A stretch of DNA of 64,000 nt from an uncultured Lachnospiraceae bacterium (GCA_947575805.1 CANPOY010000002.1:1-64000), one strand, 5' to 3'. Shown: positions 18,749-28,335, counted from the stretch's first letter. Notes: generated from the letters alone by a model not told the origin. Numbers and translations: made by a program.

Positions 18749-18803
18749 CTTTAACCATCCTTTCCGCCATAACAACAGTTACTCACACCTTTTATGATTC
18801 CCT

Positions 18804-18832
18804 ATTATATGCAAAAAAAATCAGGATGTAAA
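18804..18832 (-). promoter_or_regulatory. promoter of HPr-like gene
   Basis: Minus-strand TTTACA (18827-18832), 17-bp spacer and perfect TATAAT (18804-18809) lie about 55 bases before the start codon. The rest of the 18776-19020 gap is AT-rich and pyrimidine-biased; I see no gene in it. Confidence 0.8.
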
Positions 18833-19020
18833 GCGTTTTCCGTAATCATCTTTTTCCCGTTGCTCCTTACTGTTTTTGCTTGTTTTCATCAATTTTCCCC
18901 AGAGTTCTTCTCTCTTTTTATCCCCTTTTGTATATTTTGTCTATTATTTCCCGCCTCATTTATAACCGGAAAATAAAAAATTATGATTCCGCGCCAAATT
19001 CCCTGATGTAACTTTGGCAG

Positions 19021-19773
19021 TCAGAACTCAATCATATATTCCCGGAACCGCAGAGGCAGCATATTCCGCTGCAGCGTTTTGTTTTCCCGTTCCTTAATGG
19101 CAATCGTCCTGCAAAAGTGGCGGAACAGCTCCTGGTACTGCACTTCCTCCTCAGAAAACCGCAATATCGGCTCTTCTCCATCCTGGCCCGTGTAGAGATA
19201 CCATTGCCGCCTTGCCGGGTGGATTCCAAAAATATTCCTGGTGCTGTCATGTATCACAAAGTTTTCAATCGGCAGCCTGTCTGCAAAATGAGGCATCAGA
19301 AAGGTAAGTGCATTGCATTTCGGTCCCATTTTGGCATAAAGGATACCGTTCTCCAACTCCTGAAATCGCAGGAACTCTTTCAGATGTCCGATCTCCCGAT
19401 TTGACAGCCTGGCCAGGGAAAAAGCTTCCATGACATAATGGTCTGTCAGATCGTCAAACAGATGTCCTCTGGCGCATCTCGTATCCAATCCCTTTACCAC
19501 CGTCCTGTAGACAGCCTGCGCTTTCCTGCACTCCGTAGAGGCAAGCGCCATACAGACTGTCATGTAGTCCTCCTCCCCAAACCGCCGCTCCAGCGTGCGC
19601 ATCACCTTCACCGCCCTGGCCGGATCCGGCTGTACCTGCACATTCTCCGCGAAAAGTATGGGATCATCGTCCAATGCCAGACAGGTATCCTCCTCGTTCC
19701 GGTTCTCTTCATAAGAAAGATAGATGGCCGTAAAGATACTTTCCAGCGAATCGTCACATCTATATACCGTCAT
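19021..19773 (-). CDS. putative DNA metabolism protein (TIGR03915-like)
   Basis: This is a 250-residue protein starting MTVYRCDDSLESIFTAIYLSYE, the pattern of the family that travels with the radical SAM protein upstream. It contains YRTVVKGLDTRCARGHLFDDL and a C-terminal RNMLPLRFREYMIEF. It has no assigned enzymatic motif; in many genomes it is fused to or beside uracil-DNA-glycosylase-like domains, which suggests a DNA repair or modification task. It starts 51 bases after the radical SAM stop and shares its LexA-boxed promoter. Confidence 0.82.
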   Translation of the reverse strand: MTVYRCDDSLESIFTAIYLSYEENRNEEDTCLALDDDPILFAENVQVQPDPARAVKVMRTLERRFGEEDYMTVCMALASTECRKAQAVYRTVVKGLDTRCARGHLFDDLTDHYVMEAFSLARLSNREIGHLKEFLRFQELENGILYAKMGPKCNALTFLMPHFADRLPIENFVIHDSTRNIFGIHPARRQWYLYTGQDGEEPILRFSEEEVQYQELFRHFCRTIAIKERENKTLQRNMLPLRFREYMIEF

Positions 19774-19824
19774 TGTCCTGTGCCTTCCTTTCCATACTCA
19801 GGAAGCGCCTTCATCAGCGTTTCC

Positions 19825-21183
19825 CTAAAGCTGTCCCACCGCTGTCTGCATAAGCTCCTGCACCTTCGGCTCGCCGGTAAAGCTGCCGTCGTCAAAGAGT
19901 GACATCTGCCGGTAGGACATGCCGTCCGTGCCAAACCTGATCCTCTCGTTCCTGTCCGTGAGATTCCTGACGATATAATCCTCGTCCAGTCTGACCGGAT
20001 ACATCAGCCTGCCGCCGCAGGTGATAAAGTAAACCGCTCTTTTCAGCACTACGCCCATCTTCTTGAGATCCGCAAAGGAAAGGCTGTTACAGCGTCTCGC
20101 TGCCGCTATCCTCCTGGCGCTTTTGACCCCGATACCCGGAACCCGCAGCAGCATCTCCATGGGCGCAGTGTTGACCTCCACCGGAAACTGCTCCAGATGC
20201 CGTACTGCCCAGTCCTCCTTCGGATCCAGCATCACATTGAAAAAGGGGCGCTTTTCATCCAGCAACTCCTCTGCCTTAAAACCGTAAAACCGCAGCAGCC
20301 AGTCCGCCTGATAAAGCCGATGCTCCCGGAGAAGTGGCGGTCCTCCCGGCAGCGCCGGAAGTGCTTTATCGCCAGTCACATTGACAAAGGCCGAATAAAA
20401 TACCCGTTTGAGGCCGAACTTCTGATACAGGTTCTCCGCTACGTTCAGGATATGGAAGTCATTTTCCGGGGTAGCCCCTATGATCATCTGCGTGGATTGC
20501 CCGCCTGCCACAAACCTGGGTGCTTTGCGGTATAAAACCAGATCATTTTTGTTTTCCAGGATTCCGTTTTGAATCTGGCGCATGGGCGTTAATATGGTCT
20601 TTCTGTTCTTGTTGGGTGCTAGACTCCGCAGCCCTTCCGCAGTAGGCAATTCCAGATTGACGCTCATCCTGTCCGCCAGGAAGCCTGTCTGACGGATCAG
20701 TTGAGGATCCGCCCCCGGAATGGCCTTGACATGGATATAACCGTTAAAAAGGTATTGGTTGCGCAGAAGGTTGATGGTCCGAAAGATCAGCTCCATGGTA
20801 AAGGAAGGATTTCTCACAACACCGGAGCTCAAAAAAAGGCCCTCAATATAGTTTCTCCGGTAAAATTCCATCGTCAGGGTACAAATCTCCTCAGGGGTAA
20901 AGGCCGCCCGGGGAATGTCGTTGGAACAGCGGTTCTGACAATATTTGCAGTCATAAATACACTGGTTGGTGAGTAAAATCTTAAGCAGGGAAATACATCT
21001 GCCGTCGCTGCTGAAGCTATGGCAGATACCGGCAGCAACACAATTGCCGATACTGTTTCCTGTTCCCTTCCGGTCCACACCGCTGGAAGTACAGGCCACA
21101 TCGTACTTGGCTGCATCCGTCAGAATGCCCAGTTTTTCCATAAGCGACACATTGTTTCCGGAATATTCCAATTTGGTATTCAT
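19825..21183 (-). CDS. putative DNA modification/repair radical SAM protein
   Basis: This is a 452-residue radical SAM enzyme (TIGR03916-like). The cluster motif CIYDCKYC (C75, C79, C82) binds the 4Fe-4S cluster that cleaves S-adenosylmethionine. Near the C-terminus a helix-hairpin-helix, MLLRVPGIGVKSARRIAAARRC, indicates nucleic-acid binding. It pairs with the TIGR03915-like protein downstream. I chose the ATG at 21183 because GGAAGGA lies nine bases upstream; an earlier in-frame start is eight codons away. Two LexA-like boxes at its promoter suggest induction by DNA damage. Confidence 0.88.
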   Translation of the reverse strand: MNTKLEYSGNNVSLMEKLGILTDAAKYDVACTSSGVDRKGTGNSIGNCVAAGICHSFSSDGRCISLLKILLTNQCIYDCKYCQNRCSNDIPRAAFTPEEICTLTMEFYRRNYIEGLFLSSGVVRNPSFTMELIFRTINLLRNQYLFNGYIHVKAIPGADPQLIRQTGFLADRMSVNLELPTAEGLRSLAPNKNRKTILTPMRQIQNGILENKNDLVLYRKAPRFVAGGQSTQMIIGATPENDFHILNVAENLYQKFGLKRVFYSAFVNVTGDKALPALPGGPPLLREHRLYQADWLLRFYGFKAEELLDEKRPFFNVMLDPKEDWAVRHLEQFPVEVNTAPMEMLLRVPGIGVKSARRIAAARRCNSLSFADLKKMGVVLKRAVYFITCGGRLMYPVRLDEDYIVRNLTDRNERIRFGTDGMSYRQMSLFDDGSFTGEPKVQELMQTAVGQL

Positions 21184-21243
21184 CGCGCAGATCCTTCCTT
21201 TGAGCAACTGGTTCAGCGGCAGTCATACCTCCGCCCGCCCACA

Positions 21244-21292
21244 CAAACATTTGTTCTGTTCCAATCATAGCACATACGTTCTGTCCTGGCAA
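21244..21292 (-). promoter_or_regulatory. promoter with two LexA-like (SOS) boxes
   Basis: On the minus strand TTGCCA (21287-21292), 17 bp and TATGAT (21264-21269) form the promoter of the radical SAM operon. AGAACGTATGTGCT (21269-21282) lies in the spacer and matches 11 of 14 positions of the Gram-positive LexA consensus CGAACRNRYGTTCG. AGAACAAATGTTTG (21244-21257) lies just past the -10 and matches 12 of 14. Centres are 25 bp apart. LexA control is inferred. Confidence 0.55.
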
Positions 21293-21302
21293 GTAAAATT
21301 CA

Positions 21303-21330
21303 TTGACCTTTTTCCATTTTCCGTTATAAT
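21303..21330 (+). promoter_or_regulatory. promoter of the GGDEF-EAL-LamG gene
   Basis: TTGACC (21303-21308), 16-bp spacer and TATAAT (21325-21330), divergent from the radical SAM promoter about 35 bp away. Confidence 0.75.
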
Positions 21331-21401
21331 AATTTATAGAGAGCAAAACTGTTGGCCGCGATTATTTTAGGTTGAAAAAAACAGGGAAAGAGGATTACTG
21401 C

Positions 21402-23348
21402 ATGAAAGACGAAAAGTGCGATGATCTGACCGGGCTGTATACACGCAGAGAGCTATATACCCTTTATCAGAATATGTCCCTCGGAAGTATCTGCCACTTT
21501 ATGTTTATGGATATTGACAACTTTAAAAACGTCAATGATGTCTACGGACACAACGAAGGTGACTTCCTGTTAAAGGAAGTGGCGCTTATCTTGGGTAAAT
21601 GTGCGCCGGACGCCCATATTTTCAGATTGGGCGGAGACGAATTCGTTCTTTTATTCCAAGGCGAACAGACGAGGGAGCATCTATGCTCCGTCGCCAATGA
21701 CATAATTAGTCGGATAACCGGAAAAGAGGGGTTTTCACATATTTCTACCTCTGTGTCAGCCAGCATCGGCATTTTGTATCAGGAGACCGTCAACGGCGTA
21801 TTGGAAGACGTCCTGCTAAAATGTGACGTCGCGATGTATTCCGCCAAGAATCACGGTAAAGGCCGGTACGTTGTTTTCAATGACATTGCCGAACAGGTCT
21901 TTTCCGAGATAGAAATGCAGAAGCGCCAGGACACGGCACTGGAAAACGGTGAATTTGAAATTCGTTACCTACCTGTGATCAGCGCCCAGACATCAAAGCT
22001 GAAATTATCCCAGATTAAGCTATACTGGAATATGCCGGGCGGAGTCACCAGAGAACAGGAGGACTTTCTGCCCTTATTTGAAAAGAACGGGTTCATACGT
22101 CATCTTTCCAGATGGATGCTTGAAAATGCCCTGGAGCATTTGCAAAAATACCACTCTATAACCGGCTTGAGCGGAAAAATCGGACTCAGGATTTCCAGAC
22201 TGCAGCTGCTGGACAATGAATTTCCTCAAATGATATCGGATCTATGCAGGGAAAGCGGTGTAGAACCTTCCGAGCTGGACTTGGAGATAGACGAAAAATC
22301 CTTTGACCGCGGAAGCGATACTATGATGGCAGCCCTGAAGGAACTGAAGGAATTAGGCTTTGGCATCTCCATCATCGGAGTCGGTTCCACTTTCAAAAGC
22401 CTGATTTACTGGGATAAACTTCAATATGATTCCATTATCTTTGACCCTGATTATCTGCATAACGCTTTGGAATCCAGCAGAGGCCGCCAGATTATCAAGA
22501 CCTTGCTGTCTATGGGACGGGAATTAAAGATGTCCATTATTGCGGAGGGAGTGAATGCCAAAGAAGATGTCCGGTTCTTAAGCGGCTGCGGCTGCAACGC
22601 CATAAGCGGGGGCTATTACTCCGCTCCTCTTCCGGTTTCTTCTTATTATGACTATGTAAAGGATAAAATCACACAGGGCAATGAGAAGGTGGAATTTCCC
22701 TTCTCTGGCAATCTTACTTCCGCCGACGGGAAACACACCGGACACATCATTGGCCGGAATATTCAGTTTTCCCAGGGAATCAGCAGCAAATGGGGGGCTC
22801 TTCTTTTCCCCGGAGGAGGCTTCCGGGAAAATGTTGTGGAATTACCGGCGCCTATTCTGTCGGAATCCTCCTACACCATTTGCATGTGGCTTAAGCCGCT
22901 GAAGCAAACAAGCTGGACCAGTTCCATTTATGTACGATACCGGGGAGGCTTTTGTACCTTTTCTCCTTTTGTAACAGGGGGCTACTGCATCTTCCGAATC
23001 AGCGAGGATACGGATATCAGCGGGTTCCATGACGCCCTTGCCCGACAGATTCCCCAGGATATTTGGACATTCGTCTGCGTCACCTATGACCATTTCACGG
23101 AAATCGGCATAACTTACATAAACGGCAGAAAAGCCGGTTTTCGGACAGATGCCCCTTCCCTGCCCGCCTGCCGGCAGATTCTGTTAGGCGGCGACCCTTT
23201 TCAGCCTTCTTATGAGGGTTATTTGTCCGGTGTCACCTTCTATGAAGATGTAAAGTCAGAGGATGAGGTCTGGGAAATCTATCAGCATTTTTGCCAGGAG
23301 CCGGGGTTCTGCGGCAACATGGAAGATTTTTGGATGGATAACGTGTAA
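21402..23348 (+). CDS. GGDEF / degenerate EAL / LamG-like three-domain protein
   Basis: This is a 648-residue protein with no signal peptide or membrane segment. The first 165 residues are a GGDEF domain with an intact active site (RLGGDEFVLLF, 77-81) and the DIDNFKNVND metal motif, so it may make cyclic di-GMP. Residues 175-430 have an EAL-like barrel in which the EAL triad is replaced (FEIRYLPVIS, QIKLYW) and the DDFG loop reads IIGVGST, so phosphodiesterase activity is unlikely. Residues 430-648 look like a LamG/concanavalin-type beta sandwich (SYTICMWLKPLKQTSWTSSIYVRYRGG, ITYINGRKAGF), normally an extracellular sugar-binding fold. I took the ATG at 21402 behind AAAGAGG over an upstream TTG. 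Confidence 0.82.
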   Translation: MKDEKCDDLTGLYTRRELYTLYQNMSLGSICHFMFMDIDNFKNVNDVYGHNEGDFLLKEVALILGKCAPDAHIFRLGGDEFVLLFQGEQTREHLCSVANDIISRITGKEGFSHISTSVSASIGILYQETVNGVLEDVLLKCDVAMYSAKNHGKGRYVVFNDIAEQVFSEIEMQKRQDTALENGEFEIRYLPVISAQTSKLKLSQIKLYWNMPGGVTREQEDFLPLFEKNGFIRHLSRWMLENALEHLQKYHSITGLSGKIGLRISRLQLLDNEFPQMISDLCRESGVEPSELDLEIDEKSFDRGSDTMMAALKELKELGFGISIIGVGSTFKSLIYWDKLQYDSIIFDPDYLHNALESSRGRQIIKTLLSMGRELKMSIIAEGVNAKEDVRFLSGCGCNAISGGYYSAPLPVSSYYDYVKDKITQGNEKVEFPFSGNLTSADGKHTGHIIGRNIQFSQGISSKWGALLFPGGGFRENVVELPAPILSESSYTICMWLKPLKQTSWTSSIYVRYRGGFCTFSPFVTGGYCIFRISEDTDISGFHDALARQIPQDIWTFVCVTYDHFTEIGITYINGRKAGFRTDAPSLPACRQILLGGDPFQPSYEGYLSGVTFYEDVKSEDEVWEIYQHFCQEPGFCGNMEDFWMDNV

Positions 23349-23388
23349 TTACGCCTGATAAAGTCATAAGCAGTTATGTAAAAAGTAG

Positions 23389-23418
23389 TTGCCAAATGAG
23401 GGGCAATGCGGGTATACT
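23389..23418 (+). promoter_or_regulatory. promoter of asnA
   Basis: TTGCCA (23389-23394), 18-bp spacer, TATACT (23413-23418). The earliest in-frame ATG of the asnA reading frame (23406) lies inside this promoter, which rules it out as the start. Confidence 0.75.
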
Positions 23419-23456
23419 ACATAAGGAATATTACATATAGAAAGATGGTTAATGTT

Positions 23457-24467
23457 ATGGAAAAATTTGTACTGCCTTCAAATTACAGGTCTGAGCTGAA
23501 CCTGTACGACACCCAGGTCGCCATAAAAATGGTAAAGGATTTCTTTCAGACGCTGCTGGCGGAACGGCTTCACCTGCTGCGGGTATCGGCCCCGCTTTTC
23601 GTAGCTCCGGAATCAGGTCTGAACGACAACTTAAACGGTGTGGAGCGGCCCGTCACCTTTGACATAAAGTGTCAGGACGGCAGGGAAGGCGAAATCGTAC
23701 AGTCACTTGCAAAGTGGAAGCGTTATGCCCTCAAAAAGTACGGCTTTGGCCCGGGTGAAGGTCTCTATACGGATATGAGCGCCATCCGCCGGGATGAGGA
23801 GACGGACAATATTCATTCCGTCTATGTAGATCAATGGGACTGGGAAAAGATTATCTCCAGGGAAGAGCGCTGCCTGACAACCCTGCAGGATACGGTTCGT
23901 ATTGTATATAAGGTCCTGCGCAAGACCGAGAAGTATATGGCCATCCATTATGACTATATTGAAGAAATTCTTCCCCACGATATCTTCTTTATCACTACCT
24001 CCGAGCTGGAAGAAATGTTCCCTGATTACACGCCGAAGGAGCGGGAGTACTATATCGCAAAGGCAAAGGGCGCCGTCTGCATCATGCAGATCGGAGATCT
24101 TCTGGACAGCGGGGAACCCCACGACGGACGTGCCCCGGATTATGACGACTGGACACTGAATGCGGACATTATCGTATATTATCCCGTTCTGGACATAGCC
24201 CTGGAGCTGTCCAGCATGGGAATCAGAGTGGACGAAAAGGCTCTTCAGGAACAGCTGAAAAAGGCAGGTTGCCCTGAGCGCGCAGAACTGCCTTTTCACA
24301 AGGCGGTTTTAAATGGTGAACTTCCCTTTACCATCGGCGGCGGCATCGGCCAGTCCCGCATCTGTATGTTCTTCCTGAGAAAGGCCCATATCGGCGAGGT
24401 ACAATGCTCCCTGTGGCCCGAAGAGGTCATGAAGGAGGCGCAAAAGAAAGGACTGCAGCTCTTATAG
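23457..24467 (+). CDS. asnA: aspartate-ammonia ligase (asparagine synthetase A)
   Basis: This is a 336-residue class II synthetase-like enzyme that makes asparagine from aspartate, ammonia and ATP. Family hallmarks: ESGLNDNLNGVERPVTFDIK, SLAKWKRYALKKYGFGPGEGLYTDMSAIRRDE, HSVYVDQWDWEK and the C-terminal GGGIGQSRICMFFLRKAHIGEVQ. Length matches the family. The start at MEKFVLPSNYR was chosen because upstream candidates lie in the promoter. A terminator stem begins inside its last codons. Confidence 0.95.
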   Translation: MEKFVLPSNYRSELNLYDTQVAIKMVKDFFQTLLAERLHLLRVSAPLFVAPESGLNDNLNGVERPVTFDIKCQDGREGEIVQSLAKWKRYALKKYGFGPGEGLYTDMSAIRRDEETDNIHSVYVDQWDWEKIISREERCLTTLQDTVRIVYKVLRKTEKYMAIHYDYIEEILPHDIFFITTSELEEMFPDYTPKEREYYIAKAKGAVCIMQIGDLLDSGEPHDGRAPDYDDWTLNADIIVYYPVLDIALELSSMGIRVDEKALQEQLKKAGCPERAELPFHKAVLNGELPFTIGGGIGQSRICMFFLRKAHIGEVQCSLWPEEVMKEAQKKGLQLL

Positions 24468-24478
24468 GCTGCAGTCCT
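24449..24478 (+). terminator. terminator overlapping the asnA stop codon
   Basis: An 11-bp perfect stem (24449-24459 with 24468-24478) uses the final asnA codons as its left arm and is followed by AATTAATCATTCTTT. It also faces the convergent gene on the minus strand. Confidence 0.75.
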
Positions 24479-24491
24479 AATTAATCATTCT

Positions 24492-25079
24492 TTATTTTGC
24501 CTCATCTAAAAGATATTGCACGGCTCCCCATTCAATGACAGGCAGATTTTTCTGCATACTCATATCCGTCTTCTTTCTCTTTCCCTGAATCTTGACGATA
24601 TTCCAGATCAGCGTAACCAGAGCCGCGATAGCGCCTGCCGCCGCAATTCCGATGATAATCGGCATTGTCAGGTAATCTACCTGCTCGGTCTTGTAAAGAC
24701 AGAATCCCACCGCACTGATCAGGAATCCAGTCACCAGGAACACCGCCGGCCCCTGATACATTTCCTTTTTCATGCCGCTCACTCCCCAGGACTGAGGCTT
24801 ATGGCAGTGAGGACACTCGTCCTGAAATATTGTGGAAATAACCTGCTTTTCCACCGCATCCTGATATAGCTTGCTGATGCTGCTGACAAGATTCTTATGG
24901 GCCGCCTCGCGCAGCTTATCGTTCCTCTTATCACTGATCTCTTTAAAATTACTGTTGGTATGAGCCGATCCTGTAACCGTTGCCTTCCGCGGACCACTGT
25001 CCCGCATACACTGCTCACAGCGGAAGGAATACGTTAGATCCACACTTTCCTCTTTTTTATGTTCCCAATAAGAACCCAT
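24492..25079 (-). CDS. zinc-binding two-helix membrane protein, unknown function
   Basis: This 195-residue protein has two separated CxxC pairs (CEQC at about 21-24 and CPHC at about 89-92) that could together bind one zinc ion, then two membrane segments (GPAVFLVTGFLISAVGFCLY and MPIIIGIAAAGAIAALVTLIW) and a basic, cytoplasmic-looking tail. It has no enzymatic motif that I recognise. It stands alone between asnA and the polysaccharide genes. Confidence 0.65.
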   Translation of the reverse strand: MGSYWEHKKEESVDLTYSFRCEQCMRDSGPRKATVTGSAHTNSNFKEISDKRNDKLREAAHKNLVSSISKLYQDAVEKQVISTIFQDECPHCHKPQSWGVSGMKKEMYQGPAVFLVTGFLISAVGFCLYKTEQVDYLTMPIIIGIAAAGAIAALVTLIWNIVKIQGKRKKTDMSMQKNLPVIEWGAVQYLLDEAK

Positions 25080-25199
25080 AATGTATATCCCCTCTCTGAT
25101 AAATTTCTATTCCTATCTTAACATGCCCTCGGAATCTGTCAACTATAGTTTTGGTGTATCAGCTCAGTAGCCTGTCTGAACTGTTATGCTTCGGTTTCA

Positions 25200-27095
25200 T
25201 CACTGTCCCGGCGCCTGATATATGGCAAACTTTTCGCTGCGGAAAGTTTGAATATACTGATTCTCCTTCATAAAGCTTAATATCAGCCGTAACTTTATGT
25301 CCGAAGCAGCCGCCATTTCTTCCTCGCTCACTCCCGCCCTGACCAGCGCCTCCGCGCCGCCTTCCTCGTACAGTGCTGTAACATTCTCAAATATGATCAC
25401 CGGCGTCCTTCCGTCAAGCTCCTCCATATCCTTCACCAGCGCCTCATATCCGTACGAGGTAAGAGTAATCCACGGGTTAAAAGCCGCAGGCATCTGCAGG
25501 TAGTAGGATAAAGAAGGGATCGACAGGGAAAGCGGTGTCCCGTACAGAATAACGTCCTTCCCCCGAAGTCCGTTTTCATAGACGTACGCACTGATGGAGC
25601 TCATCCATTCTGCTTTTTCCCCGGACATTTTCACCTTTTTCAAAACCTCATTATTATCCACCCCGGAGCTGATGTCCCGCACTCCCGTAAACTCGGCAAA
25701 AACAAATTTCAGTCCAAAGCCGCCAAACTGGAAACAGCACAGAAGCAGGAATACCGACAATATACACCTTGCCGGAAACAGCGATATGGTAACGCGCGAT
25801 ATTTTTTTATCTCTGCATTTTATTATAAACTCACAGCAGACACCCAGGGTATACGGCGCCACGATAAAGAGATTGTTGATGCTGGAATAAAGTCTGTTAT
25901 TGCTCCCGATAGCGGACAGGAAGATCACCAGGAGCAGCATGCTGCCCGCCAGCCTGTCCTCCTTTCTGCTCCGGGGATGAATTACCCGCACTGCCGCAAT
26001 GAACAGTGACAGCATCAGGAACAGAACCGCCGGCCTGTACATGGAGGCGTAATCGCAAAAGTCCAGCGTACAGAACGGAACCCTCATGCCTGCATCATCT
26101 CTGTAATAAAGCCATCCTGCCATTGCGATACCCAATCCAATGCAGACCGCCTGCACGCCGTGCCGCAGGACCACCGCTCCCCTTCCTTTCCCTCCGATCA
26201 GTGCCGTTAATACAGCCGGCACCGTTCCTGCCGCCAAAAAGACCCCCATGCGGATCACCCAGTAAAGGTTCTCCGTGTAGTCATGCAGCATATTGAGCAC
26301 CATATCCATGGCCCTGTAGTCTGTGGCCGTTTCCGTCATGGCAAAAAGCCTTGAAATTCCCGCCGCATATTCACCGATGCCGTACCGGATATGGATATAG
26401 CCAAACAATACCGCCAGCGCAGCCAGATACCCCAGCAGACACCAGCCTGTATGCCGCATTATTTTCTTATGCAATCCCTCCTGCACTGCATGGCCGCTTT
26501 TTTTCTCTTCCCTCGCCCATATAAAGTCATAGAACCACACTGCCAGTATCATGGCCGCCTGGGGCAAATTGGAAAACCTCACCAGCACATTGGCACCCAG
26601 GCAAACCCCCGCCGCAATCAGGCATCTCTTATCATCCTTTGTCAAGCCGCAATATAACAGAATAAAACAGCCCAGAAACAATAGATAATTCATGTAATTA
26701 TATAAAAGTGCCGTAGGACACCAACACAGGCTGACAGCCGCCATCTCCCCCAGAAATGCTGCCCAGGGGCGGATTGCCAACTTCCTGATACAGAACAAAT
26801 AGCCGGCCACTGCCAACAGACTGACGAACAGCCCAGTATAAATATTCATTCCCACCAGCGTACCACCGTTCGGCAGCTTTGTAAGCAAATGCCCTGCCCC
26901 GTTGGACAGCCAGGTGGAAAACAGCCACATAGGATCCATATGCTCCGTCCCCATGTAAGTATAATTGGCATAATTGTAGCCCGTATCCGCAAGATCCAGG
27001 CCCCATTGCACATGCCGCAGAGGGTAAAATACCAGAATCACCACAAAAAGGTTTTCAAAAAGATTGCCAATTCTTTTTTTCAGTGAAGTATCCAT
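25200..27095 (-). CDS. polytopic membrane protein, GT-C glycosyltransferase-like
   Basis: This is a 631-residue protein with about eleven membrane helices and a soluble C-terminal part. An early acidic loop (LDLADTGYNYANY) resembles the catalytic first loop of GT-C enzymes, and the C-terminal segment (KDVILYGTPLSLSIPSLSYYLQMPAAFNPW) resembles the extracytoplasmic domain of such proteins. It probably transfers a sugar from a lipid carrier to a surface polymer. The start at MDTSLKKRIGN follows the stop of the acyltransferase gene, whose product could acetylate the same polymer. The exact substrate cannot be told. Confidence 0.6.
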   Translation of the reverse strand: MDTSLKKRIGNLFENLFVVILVFYPLRHVQWGLDLADTGYNYANYTYMGTEHMDPMWLFSTWLSNGAGHLLTKLPNGGTLVGMNIYTGLFVSLLAVAGYLFCIRKLAIRPWAAFLGEMAAVSLCWCPTALLYNYMNYLLFLGCFILLYCGLTKDDKRCLIAAGVCLGANVLVRFSNLPQAAMILAVWFYDFIWAREEKKSGHAVQEGLHKKIMRHTGWCLLGYLAALAVLFGYIHIRYGIGEYAAGISRLFAMTETATDYRAMDMVLNMLHDYTENLYWVIRMGVFLAAGTVPAVLTALIGGKGRGAVVLRHGVQAVCIGLGIAMAGWLYYRDDAGMRVPFCTLDFCDYASMYRPAVLFLMLSLFIAAVRVIHPRSRKEDRLAGSMLLLVIFLSAIGSNNRLYSSINNLFIVAPYTLGVCCEFIIKCRDKKISRVTISLFPARCILSVFLLLCCFQFGGFGLKFVFAEFTGVRDISSGVDNNEVLKKVKMSGEKAEWMSSISAYVYENGLRGKDVILYGTPLSLSIPSLSYYLQMPAAFNPWITLTSYGYEALVKDMEELDGRTPVIIFENVTALYEEGGAEALVRAGVSEEEMAAASDIKLRLILSFMKENQYIQTFRSEKFAIYQAPGQ

Positions 27096-27111
27096 AATTA
27101 TCAATCGCCTT

Positions 27112-28233
27112 TCATGCTTCTTTGAACAGTCCGTCCGCATTCTCGATCTTCTCAACCAGCTTTGCGTAGGCTTTCAGCCTGCCCAATAAGACATGAATGC
27201 CTTTCGTCAGCTTTGCCCTCAGCATATCCGTCAGTATGCCGATGCAAAATACGACGGCTGCAGCCGTCAATGTCCGCAAAAGCAGCTCCCCAGGATTACT
27301 AATCCTGTCCGCCCCCAGCCAGTCCTGCCAGGTATAGCGCAGTCCCAGATTCTCATGCAGCAGATATACCCCCAGGGTATAAGGCGCGATCGAATTAATA
27401 ACACGTGCAATATTACCTTGTATCTCCAGCCCGGCAAAGACCCCAAACAATCCCAACGCCGCCAGGAACGGCAGAATATGATTATATTCCATGCACATGC
27501 CCGTCATTCTGCCCAGGCTGCCGGTACGAAGATAACAAAATCGCAGCACCATGGATCCTGCAAAGGCCAGCAGACAGCAGGCAGCATACAGACCCAGGGA
27601 TCTCCCCCTCCTTCTTAAAAATGTTGACCCGAATCTCCGTATGTAAGCAGCAGTCATAAATACACACAGATACCACAGACAATCGTAACCCTTTTGATCC
27701 GTCTCCAGCCTCAACGGTAAAATGCTTTTCAGAGCACAGAACGTAACCAGCAGAAGGCCAACGGCCAGCTGCATCTGCTGCCTGCTCATCCGCTTTACCG
27801 CCACTCCCAGAAAGGGCAAAAGCAAATACAGGAAAATATACGCAGTCAAAAACCAGTAATGCTCCATGGATACCGGGAACATCAGCGTCAGGAAATAGTG
27901 CGTATCCACGGGCGTCTCACGGATGATACCTGTTGCCGCCCCGATCATGCCAAAGACCGCCGAATAGAGCCAGACCTGGATCAAAAGCTGAAGCAGGCGG
28001 CTCAGCTTAAAAGAAGAGGTACACAGAAAGTACCCGCTGATCAGCATGTAAAGGTTCACTGCCACAATGCAGAAGGCTTCCAGCAGCCAGGCCGCCGTTC
28101 CCACGCTGCCAAGACTTTCCCCGGTCAGCTCCGGCAGCAGACCGCCTTTACCCAGATAATGCAGAACTATTACCATCATCATTGCAAGACAACGCAGCAA
28201 TTCCAGATTCGCCATACGTTTTTTATCAGACAT
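27112..28233 (-). CDS. membrane acyltransferase (acyltransferase-3 family)
   Basis: This is a 373-residue protein with about ten membrane helices. The N-terminus NLELLRCLAMMMVIVLHYLG carries the R and H typical of integral membrane O-acyltransferases of the Acyl_transf_3 type, which move acetyl groups to surface sugars; VYLLHENLG near the C-terminus fits as well. It is the first gene of a two-gene operon with the GT-C-like protein. A TATAAT read on the minus strand at 28268-28273 is the likely -10. Confidence 0.82.
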   Translation of the reverse strand: MSDKKRMANLELLRCLAMMMVIVLHYLGKGGLLPELTGESLGSVGTAAWLLEAFCIVAVNLYMLISGYFLCTSSFKLSRLLQLLIQVWLYSAVFGMIGAATGIIRETPVDTHYFLTLMFPVSMEHYWFLTAYIFLYLLLPFLGVAVKRMSRQQMQLAVGLLLVTFCALKSILPLRLETDQKGYDCLWYLCVFMTAAYIRRFGSTFLRRRGRSLGLYAACCLLAFAGSMVLRFCYLRTGSLGRMTGMCMEYNHILPFLAALGLFGVFAGLEIQGNIARVINSIAPYTLGVYLLHENLGLRYTWQDWLGADRISNPGELLLRTLTAAAVVFCIGILTDMLRAKLTKGIHVLLGRLKAYAKLVEKIENADGLFKEA

Positions 28234-28335
28234 GAAACTCCTCCTATTTCTCTATCTCTCCTCTTCCATTATACATGAAACTGAGAATTTTTGAATCCCA
28301 AAATATATAACTGTTGCTTCCTGCCTTCACTCATA

